From JAYEJW01 sp034716535 (lineage in GTDB: Bacteria > Pseudomonadota > Gammaproteobacteria > Chromatiales > Chromatiaceae): 18,320 nt of DNA. Within the stretch, counting starts at the first letter, position 1, and every line of letters starts with the position of its first letter. Location: the NCBI GenBank assembly GCA_034716535.1, contig JAYEJW010000006.1, positions 1 through 18,320 on the forward strand, given 5' to 3'. Shown piece by piece: positions 1-7,109 of the stretch. Under the pieces are notes generated by a model. That model was given only the letters and a program-made list of their open reading frames with translations. It was not told the DNA's origin and did not search any database. The position numbers and the translations under genes are program-made.

Positions 1-180
1 TGTCCCGCAGACGGCGGCCAGCAGATACGCGGGCACGAAGGCGTCATCCGCCGCGTTGGCCTCTATGGCGAGCGGCCCTTCTGGGGAGGGCTCTGTCGCA
101 TCGGGGCCGTGCGCGAGCGCCCCGGTCGGGATCATGAAGGCGCTCCCGAGGAGCGCCGCTGCCAAGTGCGTGTGTTTCAT
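1..180 (-). CDS. Exported protein of unknown function, N-terminal 60 residues only
   Basis: The reading frame starts at an ATG at 180 on the minus strand and stays open to the window edge, so the C-terminus is missing. The protein begins MKHTHLAAALLGSAFM, a short basic start followed by a hydrophobic core and a likely signal peptidase site after GALA (about residue 24). The mature part starts HGPDATEPSPEG and is rich in Ala, Asp, Glu and Pro. A weak purine-rich AGGGA lies 7-8 bases upstream of the ATG. I do not recognise the family; export to the periplasm is the only supported statement. It is divergent from the kinase remnant that begins at 255. Confidence 0.6.
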   Translation of the reverse strand, partial: MKHTHLAAALLGSAFMIPTGALAHGPDATEPSPEGPLAIEANAADDAFVPAYLLAAVCGT

Positions 181-254
181 GGGTGTTTCCCTACGTGGCT
201 TGTAAAGGAGAGGCCCGGGGTGGGCTCTGTCTTACCTGACTAGTTTAGTCTGGA

Positions 255-751
255 ATGACCAACCTGCTAGACCCTCAGCTGGGTCTACCGAAATCCTTGT
301 CGGTCTCGGAAACCGTGCTTCTGCTGAGCAGTCCGGACGGGCGCATCTTCATCGGTTACCTGCGCGACATCACCGAGCGCAAGCGTGCCGAAGAGGAACG
401 GGTCAGGCTTGGGTCCCAGCCGCGCCAGGCACAGAAGATGTAGGCCATCGGCGAGCTCACCGGCGGCATCGCCCACGGCCTCAACAACATCCTCACCGGG
501 ACCCTGGCCATCTCTCTGCGAACCCAAAGATTCGGGGGCTGCAGCAGATCCTAAAGCTCCGCCCCGACGTCCTGGTGGTCCTCTACACCGGCTATAGCGA
601 GCAGGTCACGGAAGGGCGCATCTCCGCCGCCGGCATACGCGCCCTGGTGGAAGTGTCTCTCCCCCCGGGAAGCCTGACAGCCAAACTGAGGATCTGCGCC
701 GCAGTCTCTACTCGTCGCCGATTCTCGCCACCTTTCTCGTCGCGAGGATAG
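255..751 (+). pseudogene. Remnant of a hybrid PAS-histidine kinase/response regulator
   Basis: Frame 255-443 encodes the end of a PAS/PAC domain (GYLRDITERKRAEEE) running into the start of a HisKA domain. At 441-443 a TAG interrupts it, and the same frame continues after the stop with AIGELTGGIAHGLNNILTG, the conserved phosphoacceptor His region. The usual residue after AQKM is Glu, so a GAG-to-TAG change is the simplest reading. That frame stops at 552-554. From about 524 a different frame (codons starting at 542 and so on) gives GLQQILKLRPDVLVVLYTGY and then SAAGIRAL, the second half of a receiver domain, stopping at 749-751. The whole ATPase domain and the first half of the receiver are gone. 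Nonsense codon, deletion and frame change together make this a pseudogene with high probability. Confidence 0.8.
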
Positions 752-942
752 GCAGGGTGGCGGCTCACGCCAAAGGCCGATCTTCTTCGCTTACCTTCCC
801 GAAACAATCCGGTTACAAACCCGCCCCGTTCGGAAATCCTCCCGATACGTACGCCCTCTAATCTTCTCCTCAAGCGCGGCGGAACTGTATCGACAGCAGC
901 CACGCGACTTCCAAAGAAACGACAAAATCGGAGCAATTGACC

Positions 943-1878
943 ATGCAACAAGCAACCTACCAGATCGAGACCCAGCGTTATGCTAAGTGTGTCGAGGTGT
1001 CCAAGCGCATCCGTTGGGACATCGAGAACGACCTGATCCGCGGCCGCCAGTTCGACTTCGGGCACAAGTTCCTCCCGGACGGTCTGTCGCTGATCCATGA
1101 GCTAGATTTCCTGAGCGGCGACGAGCAGCGTCTGTTGAGCCAGATCCAAGGCCGCAGCTACGCCAACATCTTCGGACTGGTGGAGCGGTTCATCAACGCC
1201 AAGGTGTTGGAGGTGAGCCGCGACCACTGGCTCGGCGACCAGACCGCCCTGGAGGCCTTGATCCGCTTCAGCGACGAGGAGCTCAAGCACCAGGAGATGT
1301 TTCGGCGCGTCGAGCGGATGATCGGCGATGGACAGCCCGAGGGTTACAGTTTCGTGCCGGACCCCAACGAGGTTGCCTCCGTGGTGCTCTCCAAATCCAC
1401 CTGGGCGGTGCTGGCCCTGACTTGCCACATCGAGCTGTTCACCCAGGCCCATTACAAGCAGAGCATCGCGCCGGATCCGGAACTGTCCGACCTGTTCAAG
1501 GACATCTTCCTCTACCACTGGCGGGAGGAGTCCCAGCACGCGATCCTCGACGAGCTCGAATGGGGACGCGAGCACGCCAGGCTCAGTGAGGCCGAGCGCG
1601 ACCAGGCCGTCGATGACCTGATCGACCTGGTCGGCGCCGTCGACGGGATCGTGCAGCTTCAGTCCGAGGCGGATGCCGATTACTTCGTGCGCAACTGCGG
1701 CCGCAGTCTGCAGGAAGGGCAGGTACAGCGATTGAAGGCGGTGCTGCTCAAGGCCTATCGCTGGCAGTACATCGTCTCGGGTGTGCAGGAGCCGCGTTTC
1801 TCGGCACTGCTCGGAGAGCTGACCACCGAGGCCCAGGGAGAACGCATCGGCAAGGCCCTGGCGCCGATTCTTCAGTGA
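943..1878 (+). CDS. AurF-like diiron protein (ferritin-like fold)
   Basis: A 311-residue helical protein with a full set of carboxylate/histidine diiron ligands in the spacing of the AurF (p-aminobenzoate N-oxygenase) family: E81, E113-x2-H116 (EELKH), E164 (HIELF), H192, E196 and H199 (YHWREESQHA). The H-x3-E-x2-H arrangement matches the AurF third-histidine pattern rather than plain ferritin. AurF-type enzymes use O2 to oxidise amines; the substrate here is unknown. No signal peptide is seen, so it should be cytoplasmic. I chose ATG 943 because GGAG at 930-933 lies 9 bases before it; a TTG at 937 would be too close. It is followed after 80 bases by a methyltransferase and then a cupin on the same strand. 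It could also be a ferritin-like protein of another function. Confidence 0.8.
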   Translation: MQQATYQIETQRYAKCVEVSKRIRWDIENDLIRGRQFDFGHKFLPDGLSLIHELDFLSGDEQRLLSQIQGRSYANIFGLVERFINAKVLEVSRDHWLGDQTALEALIRFSDEELKHQEMFRRVERMIGDGQPEGYSFVPDPNEVASVVLSKSTWAVLALTCHIELFTQAHYKQSIAPDPELSDLFKDIFLYHWREESQHAILDELEWGREHARLSEAERDQAVDDLIDLVGAVDGIVQLQSEADADYFVRNCGRSLQEGQVQRLKAVLLKAYRWQYIVSGVQEPRFSALLGELTTEAQGERIGKALAPILQ

Positions 1879-1880
1879 CA

Positions 1881-1916
1881 GGCGCCCCGGCCCCGGATAC
1901 GTCCGGGGCCGGCGCC
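1881..1916 (+). other. Strong GC-rich stem-loop between the diiron and methyltransferase genes
   Basis: Three bases after the diiron gene stop, CGGCCCCGGA (1888-1897) pairs perfectly with TCCGGGGCCG (1902-1911) around a TACG loop, and GGCGC (1881-1885) can extend the stem with GCGCC (1912-1916) across a two-base bulge. No T-run follows on the plus strand, so it is not a standard intrinsic terminator. It may be an attenuator or an mRNA 3-prime protecting structure that separates expression of the two genes. Confidence 0.6.
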
Positions 1917-1958
1917 CGACGAATAACCAGCGAGCGAATTTCAAACCGGAGAACCATC

Positions 1959-2784
1959 ATGTCCACCAAGGCACCCGTCAACTTCGACGTCAACTACCTA
2001 CGCAGTCAGGTGATCGCGACCTATGACCGCGTGGCGCGCGAGCCTACCGCCCACTATCATTTCCACCGCGGTTCGGACTACGCCCATGACTTTCTGGGCT
2101 ACGACCGAGACGAGATCGACGCCCTCCCGGCGATCGCCACCGAGCGCTTCGCGGGGGTCGGTAACCCACTGGCCGTCGGGCCCGTGGCGCCTGGCTCAAC
2201 CGTGCTCGATCATGCCTGTGGCGGCGGGATGGACTTGCTGCTGGCAGCCCGCCAGGTTGGCCCCACGGGCCGCGCCATCGGTGTGGACATGACCCCGGCC
2301 ATGGTGGATGCCGCCACCGGGGCGGCGAAACAGGCCGGGGCTCGATGGTGTCGTCGAGGTCCACCAGGGCTTCTACGAGGCCCTGCCCGTGCCCGACGCG
2401 AGCGTGGACCTTGTAATCTCCAACGGCGTGCTCAACCTGGCCCCGGACAAGCGCGCCGTGCTCAGGGAGATTCACCGCGTGCTCAAGCCCGGCGGTAGCC
2501 TGTATCTCGCCGACGTCGTCGTGCAGCGCGAGCTCACCGTGGAGGCGCGGGGCAACCCCGAGCTGTGGGCGGCGTGCATCGCCGGCGCCCTGGTCGAGTC
2601 CGAGCTGCCGGTCGTTGCCGCCGAGAGCGGACTTGTCGACGGACGGGTGGTACAGCGCTTCAACTGCTTCTACGACACCACCGCCGAGGCCAAAGTCGCG
2701 AAGGACCTCTTCATCCAGTCGGTGAACTTCCACGCGAAAAAGGCTGCCGGCGGACGAGCAAAGCGTCAGGGGGTTTTGTACTGA
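1959..2784 (+). pseudogene. SAM-dependent methyltransferase (ArsM/UbiE-like) with one-base frameshift
   Basis: The gene starts at ATG 1959 with GGAG 7 bases upstream. Frame 1 gives a class I Rossmann methyltransferase N-terminus: motif I VLDHACGGGMD (residues 82-92) and acidic D110 in GVDMTP. The frame changes at a GGGG run (2337-2340); removing one G joins it to the second half, with EALPVPDASVDLVISNGVLN (residues 140-159), VLKPGGSLYLADV and WAACIAGAL. The corrected gene is exactly 275 codons (274 residues), the expected size for a full protein. The GVDMTP, ISNGVLNL and CIAGAL blocks resemble arsenite methyltransferases, but not all ArsM cysteines are evident, so the substrate is open. As written the frame gives a dead protein; a sequencing or assembly error in the G-run would be an equally good cause. 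Confidence 0.75.
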
Positions 2785-2946
2785 TGGGGACGTTCCGCCT
2801 GGCGAGCGCGACTGCAGGAGCACAGGCATCTGGACGCCGGTGCTCGGAAACCTGCGGTTACGCTCGAAGACCTTTTTCACTGTTGGTCTCGAAGCCTGGC
2901 CGGCGTATCTTCAGCGTTCCTGAGGCCGACTGAGACAGAATTCGCC

Positions 2947-3339
2947 ATGAAGACGACCGCAACCTACTGGAATCCGCTGGCGCCGGAGCATGAGGCCAGT
3001 TGGGAGGTCGTCGATGGCTCCGACGGCAATCTTATGCAGTTGACCGTCGCCGAGGACCTGGTGACTGGCGATTACACTCGGCTGACGAAATTCCGCGACG
3101 GTTTCTCGACAGAGAGCTTCGGCGCGAAGAGCCATGATTATCCTGAGGAGATCTTCGTGGTCGCCGGCCGCCTTTACGACGAGGCCTTCCAGATGTGGCT
3201 CGAACCGGGCCATTACGCCAGCCGCCCTCCCGGCGAGATCCACGGCCCCTTCAAGGCCGATGGGGATGCGGTTGTCCTGGAGGTGTCCTATCCCAGTCAG
3301 TCGCTTCGGCCTACGGGGGACTCGGAGAATTCCGTCTGA
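2947..3339 (+). CDS. Small single-domain cupin protein
   Basis: 130 residues, a typical length for a single cupin barrel. The first cupin motif is degenerate: H63-x-Y-P-E67-E68 leading to G74. The second fits the consensus well: G88-x5-P94-x-G96-x2-H99. H63, E67 or E68 and H99 are the likely metal ligands. Cupins of this type bind a metal and small molecules or act as oxygenases, isomerases or sensors; nothing here fixes the reaction. No signal peptide. The Shine-Dalgarno is weak. It lies 162 bases after the methyltransferase on the same strand and may belong with it and the diiron gene, or have its own promoter in the gap. It converges on the broken secreted gene. Confidence 0.75.
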   Translation: MKTTATYWNPLAPEHEASWEVVDGSDGNLMQLTVAEDLVTGDYTRLTKFRDGFSTESFGAKSHDYPEEIFVVAGRLYDEAFQMWLEPGHYASRPPGEIHGPFKADGDAVVLEVSYPSQSLRPTGDSENSV

Positions 3340-3448
3340 GAAAGCCGACGACGAAGCGGGCGAAGTTGACGATGTTGATCACATCAGAAGTCCCGGCGCA
3401 TCGGGCAATCAGCCCCTAAATTCGTCGATAACGCTTTAGGACAGACGA

Positions 3449-4186
3449 TCAGTCATCATCATCGTCGAGGTCTTCGTCTTCCATGATCGTGAAGTAGCAA
3501 GTGAACGCCATCGGAAAGCCTTCTTCGGTGAAGAACGAGTCGGTATTAACGGCTCCCGAGAGGCGCACCCTTCCCTGACCCACCAAGTCTTCGAACCTGC
3601 CCGAAGCTTCCACGATATTGGAGGCATCGCCTGGAATTGAGCCCGTGATATGGGTGATCGCGCCGAACGGCCCTTCGCCACCAGCGAGCCCGTCACCTAT
3701 CCCATTGAAGATCGGCCGCACGGTGGTAAAACCGTCGGCCACGAGGTAACCGCCTCGGAAGAAGAAAAACGTTACTGCGTCAATTTGTGGGCTCAGTGCA
3801 TTCTCGGGGGGGTCTAGCCCCGGCGTACTATGCTCATCGCGGAACCCCTCCCCCGTAACCGTAATGGGGACGCTGAGCACGGGAGTGATGTTAAGACAGT
3901 CGATGCCGATGCCGATGCCGATGCCACGTATGGCGCGATTTTAGAGACCGCGCAACTCTGCTTGGTAGCACGCGAACGATTCCAGGTCTCTAAGATCGTC
4001 ATCGAAGAAACCGATGACAACCTCCTGTATCTGACTGACGTCGCCGGTGAAGTCGATCACAGATAGCTTCTGCGCGCCATGACCGAACTCCACGGCGATA
4101 TCGGCCTGCGCCGTGACGCCAAACCCGAGCACGAGCGCCCCTACCGTGCCCAAGATAGATTGTCTTACCGTCTCTTGTAGTCTCAT
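3449..4186 (-). pseudogene. Exported beta-rich protein interrupted by an in-frame stop
   Basis: Two open stretches, 4186-3941 and 3880-3449, lie in the same frame and are separated by a single TAA at 3941-3943 (codon 82). The first part starts MRLQETVRQSILGTVGALVL with a signal peptide ending near AQAD (residue 28) and has FACYQAEL just before the stop. After the stop the frame gives GIGIGIGIDCLNI, then AVTFFFFRGGYLVADG, THITGSIP, GRVRLSGAVN and an Asp/Glu-rich C-terminus. These blocks remind me of exported hypothetical proteins with a small beta-barrel, but I cannot name a family. The start has GGAG about 8 bases upstream. The GIGI stretch is encoded by (GATGCC)4. The intact sense on both sides of the stop argues for one 244-residue gene with a recent nonsense mutation, rather than two genes. 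Confidence 0.65.
3902..3925. repeat. Hexanucleotide tandem repeat (GATGCC)4
   Basis: Four perfect copies of GATGCC on the plus strand, read as Gly-Ile repeats in the minus-strand gene 15 bases after its in-frame stop. Copy-number change would add or remove two residues without changing frame. Confidence 0.9.
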
Positions 4187-4349
4187 GAGCTCTCTCCGGT
4201 TGGTCGGTTCTTAACGGAGTTTTTTGTCACTTGGTCACTCTCGCTTCTCGTTAGTTGGTGGAGCAACCGCCGACAACTCGGCTTACGAAAGGGTTGCCTG
4301 ACGGTTGCGGCTGTCGAGGTGACCTCCTCGTTACATCCTGTCAGCAACC

Positions 4350-5162
4350 TCATGTACCTTCGATGCGACGAACCGCCTCGTCGGTGGTCCACAAGGCGTT
4401 GGCGACGTAGCGGAAGTTGGTCAACGCGGCCTGATAGCCATCTCCTTCCGGCAGCTTGGCCGCAGCCGTCGCGTTGCGAACCACGGCGACCTCGAAACCC
4501 TGCTCCAGCAGCTCATAGAGATGCGCCTGCGTGCAGAGATTCGCCGACATGCCCGCCAAGATGACCTTGTTCACCCCGCGCTTTCTCAGCTGCAGGACGA
4601 GGTCGTTGTTCTGGGGACCGTAGACCTTGTGCGGGCTTGCGACGACCGTCTCGCCGTCAAGAATGTACTCCTTGTACTGGGGCATGAAATCTGACCCGGA
4701 CCCTTCGAACCCGTCAAGCGTGTAAGCGCCTTTGCGGTCGAACATCCCGATCGAGTGCATGAGCTTCTCCAGCGGGCCGCCGAACGACCAACCGTGGTCG
4801 CTCGGGTAATAGTGGTGCGGAGAGATGAAAACGCGCATGCCCTTCTCCTTCGCCGCCTTCAACAGACGGCCGATGTTCGCCACCGTGTTGTGCTCGGTGA
4901 CGCTCTCGCCGACCACCTCCCAGGTGACGCCTTTTTCACTCAGAAAGTCTACCTGGGGATCCGTAATCACGAGCGCCGTATCCGACAGAGATACCTGCAT
5001 GTCGGTCTGCGGTAGTGCCGGCTCCTTCGGGTCGGCATAGGCGGATGGGATCGCATCTTTGGATTCGCCGGCACCAGCCGTCTGTAAAAGGCCGATAGCC
5101 GGGAGGCCGGCCGCCAGGGCAAGTGCGGCAATGGAGCCGTAAAAGGTGTTCTTGCTGATCAT
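4350..5162 (-). CDS. Exported isochorismatase-family cysteine hydrolase
   Basis: 270 residues from ATG 5162, chosen because GAGGAG lies about 10 bases upstream and because the protein then begins with a signal peptide (MISKNTFYGSIAALALAAGL, cleavage likely near GAGESK, residue 31). The isochorismatase-fold catalytic triad is visible: D68 in VITDPQVDF, K179 in SPHKVYGPQNND, and nucleophile C210 in GMSANLCTQAHL. Family members hydrolyse isochorismate, nicotinamide or other amides; the substrate cannot be read here. Export is unusual, because most members are cytoplasmic. The gene is the last of a minus-strand operon with a DUF6356-like gene and a small ORF, divergent from an AraC-type regulator that likely controls it. 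Confidence 0.88.
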   Translation of the reverse strand: MISKNTFYGSIAALALAAGLPAIGLLQTAGAGESKDAIPSAYADPKEPALPQTDMQVSLSDTALVITDPQVDFLSEKGVTWEVVGESVTEHNTVANIGRLLKAAKEKGMRVFISPHHYYPSDHGWSFGGPLEKLMHSIGMFDRKGAYTLDGFEGSGSDFMPQYKEYILDGETVVASPHKVYGPQNNDLVLQLRKRGVNKVILAGMSANLCTQAHLYELLEQGFEVAVVRNATAAAKLPEGDGYQAALTNFRYVANALWTTDEAVRRIEGT

Positions 5163-5253
5163 GGTTGAGTTTCTCCTCGAGCTTAGCCGGACATGCGAAA
5201 GAGTTGGTTTCGCGAAGTTGCAGCACGACCTCTGGAAATTGAGGGCGTTTCCC

Positions 5254-5334
5254 CTAAGGTAGACCAATATCCTGAGTAATTATCTGGGGATTTTGTGGGG
5301 TATCGAAGAAAAAGGCATTGGTAACGGTATTCAT
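5254..5334 (-). CDS. Candidate 26-residue peptide gene
   Basis: ATG at 5334, stop TAG at 5254-5256. The peptide begins MNTVTNAFFFDTPQ and ends QDIGLP. A strong Shine-Dalgarno, GAGGA, sits 7 bases upstream and overlaps the TGA stop of the DUF6356-like gene (5345), leaving only 10 bases between the genes; this is the geometry of translational coupling. It has no cysteine and no obvious membrane segment. I do not recognise it. It may be a true small protein, a peptide precursor, or a leader peptide controlling the hydrolase gene 91 bases downstream. The support is the ribosome binding site and position only; there is no homology evidence. Confidence 0.45.
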   Translation of the reverse strand: MNTVTNAFFFDTPQNPQIITQDIGLP

Positions 5335-5344
5335 GGCAAATTCC

Positions 5345-5716
5345 TCATTTGTTGTTTGCGGGCATCTGGGCGCGATTCGTAACGGCGCGCCCCGCTTGTT
5401 CGTAACAAGTGTCGTTGAATCGGTTCAGATTTTCCGGCCCATAGGCATTCCTCCTTTCATCGTTGAGAGCAAAATCCGGTTGCGCATCGGCGCGCACCTT
5501 GCGCTTGGCGGTCTCGATCCACCCGTTACGCTCAACGAGATACGCGGCGGTCCATTCGAGATCGTGCCGAGGCTCGATGGGGATGAACGGCAGCATCGCG
5601 TGAACGGCGAAGGACGCTGCGCGCGTGAAGAGGAAGTACGCTATACCCATGGCAAAGTGCCAGTGCTCCAAGTAGGTGACCCCCTGCTGCCGTGGGTGGG
5701 TGGCGAGTGGGTTCAT
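5345..5716 (-). CDS. DUF6356-like small membrane protein
   Basis: 123 residues from ATG 5716, chosen because a perfect GGAGGA lies 7 bases upstream. The N-terminal half reads HPRQQGVTYLEHWHFAMGIA, then a hydrophobic segment (about residues 21-45) ending VHAMLPFIP, a pattern I associate with DUF6356 proteins (TYLEH...FA.G...H.LLPF). The C-terminal 60 residues are hydrophilic and not recognised. It is probably inner-membrane with one helix or a hairpin. It is the first gene of the minus-strand operon with the small ORF and the exported hydrolase. Function unknown. Confidence 0.7.
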   Translation of the reverse strand: MNPLATHPRQQGVTYLEHWHFAMGIAYFLFTRAASFAVHAMLPFIPIEPRHDLEWTAAYLVERNGWIETAKRKVRADAQPDFALNDERRNAYGPENLNRFNDTCYEQAGRAVTNRAQMPANNK

Positions 5717-5900
5717 CGACGGTTCCTCCAAAGCTGACGCACCTTTTCGGCCGACCCAAAAGCGCTCGGAATTTGATGTAAAGGATGACAAACAGCGTGT
5801 GCGAAAAGGTGTCGAAAGTGTGCTCTGGCGTCTCAATCGGGGCCGGGCGGCAGGGGGCCGGGCGTTTGCCTGCCAAGCCAAATCGGGTGATGATTGAGCG
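5717..5900. promoter_or_regulatory. Divergent promoter region with candidate regulator sites
   Basis: This 184-bp gap lies between the minus-strand DUF6356/hydrolase operon and the plus-strand AraC gene, so it must hold two divergent promoters. Read on the minus strand, 5796-5817 carries two adjacent similar blocks, TTTCGACACCT and TTTCGCACACG, spaced 11 bp (one helix turn), a fair arrangement for AraC-type half-sites. I cannot place the -35 and -10 boxes with confidence. Confidence 0.35.
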
Positions 5901-6803
5901 ATGCTGCTAGAGAAGCTGTTCGACAACCTCGCACTGAAGGTCGATCCGTTTGCTACCTGCAGGCTGGCCGACGGCTGGAGACTTCGACTTCCCTGCCGAG
6001 ACTGGGTGACGATCCACTACATCCTGCTCGGTAACGGTGAGCTAAAACTGGGCTCAGGCCAGGTTCTCGCCTTGCCCTGCAACTCGCTGGCCGTCATGCC
6101 GCCGGGCCTCACACACGCCATCCAATGTGGCTCTGTGAGAAACGAAACCGGCGTCGAAGGTCAGGGCGACCCCGCGGCACCCCTGTGTGAGCTCGTCGCC
6201 GGTCCGCTCGATGAGCTGAGCCTTACCGTCGCGTGCGGACGCATTCAGGTGAGCTATGCAGGCTGCCTGGGGCTGTTCGACCATCTGAAGGAGGCAGTCG
6301 TCCTGGACTTTGGCGACTCCCCCCAGATGCGGGGGATTTTTCAAGCGCTGATTGACGAGTACCAGCGGTCCGGTGTCGCCAGCGCTGCCATGATGACCGC
6401 ACTCATGAACCAGTGCCTGATCCATGTGTTGCGGCGGGTCAGCCAGCAGGGTGACGGAGCCTTACCGTGGTTATCGGCGCTCGATGATGCGCGTTTGTCG
6501 CGTGTCATCGAAACCATCCTCAACCGGCCGGAGCAGCCATACACGCTTGAGTCGCTGGCGCGCGTCGCTCATATGAGCCGTTCCACATTCGCCCGACACT
6601 TTGAGCAATGCTTTGGGCGCACCCCCATGGACTACCTGCGCGACGTAAGACTTCGGCGCGCAGCTCAGCTCCTTCAGATTGGCGGACTGTCGGTCGATAG
6701 CATCGCCGGTAAGGTCGGGTATGCCAGCCGTAGTCACTTTTCTCACGCCTTTAGCGAGCAGTTTGGCTGCTCGCCGATCGACTTCCGCAAGCAACAGCGC
6801 TGA
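5901..6803 (+). CDS. AraC-family transcriptional regulator with cupin-type sensor domain
   Basis: 300 residues, the usual family length. Residues 1-180 form a cupin-like effector-binding domain of the AraC-binding type (LPCNSLAVMPPGLTH at 58-72). Residues about 196-297 form the double helix-turn-helix: first helix pair around TLESLARVAHMSRSTFARHF (215-234), second around SVDSIAGKVGYASRSHFSHAF (264-284), followed by the family signature GCSPIDFRKQ. The Shine-Dalgarno is weak, so the start is the least certain point. It is divergent from the DUF6356/hydrolase operon, which suggests it activates that operon in response to a small molecule, perhaps the hydrolase substrate; this is inference. Confidence 0.9.
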   Translation: MLLEKLFDNLALKVDPFATCRLADGWRLRLPCRDWVTIHYILLGNGELKLGSGQVLALPCNSLAVMPPGLTHAIQCGSVRNETGVEGQGDPAAPLCELVAGPLDELSLTVACGRIQVSYAGCLGLFDHLKEAVVLDFGDSPQMRGIFQALIDEYQRSGVASAAMMTALMNQCLIHVLRRVSQQGDGALPWLSALDDARLSRVIETILNRPEQPYTLESLARVAHMSRSTFARHFEQCFGRTPMDYLRDVRLRRAAQLLQIGGLSVDSIAGKVGYASRSHFSHAFSEQFGCSPIDFRKQQR

Positions 6804-7108
6804 GCCACTCCCCGTTTATCGACTGCATCCCGCGACGAAGCCGTCTGGCGTGCAGTAGATCCAGAGCTCGTCGGTGCAGAGGACGGCAGAGTTCTGCTCC
6901 GCCCGGGCTCGATTCAAGTAAAGGCCCAAACGGTAGAAGTCGGAAGTTCCGATAGTAAGGCCGTCATTCAACGACAGCTTACAGCCGTCTTGCGGTCCTA
7001 GCGCGGAGCCGGACTCAGGACCGCTCCTGGCCGGACTGCGTCCGTTGCGTACGCTCGCGATAATCGACCGAGATCCGGGGCGGAAGGCGAAAAGCCCAAT
7101 CCCCGGTC
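6804..7108. other. Convergent intergenic region
   Basis: About 305 bases lie between the converging AraC and LVIVD genes. A minus-strand open stretch ending at 6816 has no credible start of its own and merges into the LVIVD gene in another frame, so I do not call a gene. The only structure I see is the inverted repeat at 7071-7109 listed separately. Confidence 0.5.
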
Positions 7109-7109
7109 T
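7071..7109 (-). terminator. Inverted repeat just after the LVIVD gene, possible terminator
   Basis: AGATCCGGGG (7071-7080) pairs with CCCCGGTCT (7101-7109) with one bulged base, and a small GGC-AAAA-GCC-like helix can form inside. It begins at the LVIVD stop codon. No T-run follows on the minus strand, so termination efficiency is doubtful. Confidence 0.35.

Noticed and set aside
592..1098. Minus-strand open frame across the kinase remnant and diiron gene start
   Set aside because: It overlaps the well-supported diiron gene in antisense, has no recognisable content and no ribosome binding site I can support.
3902..3925. CRISPR-like array
   Set aside because: The unit is 6 bases with no spacers, a simple tandem repeat. 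No CRISPR array or cas gene was seen anywhere in the window.
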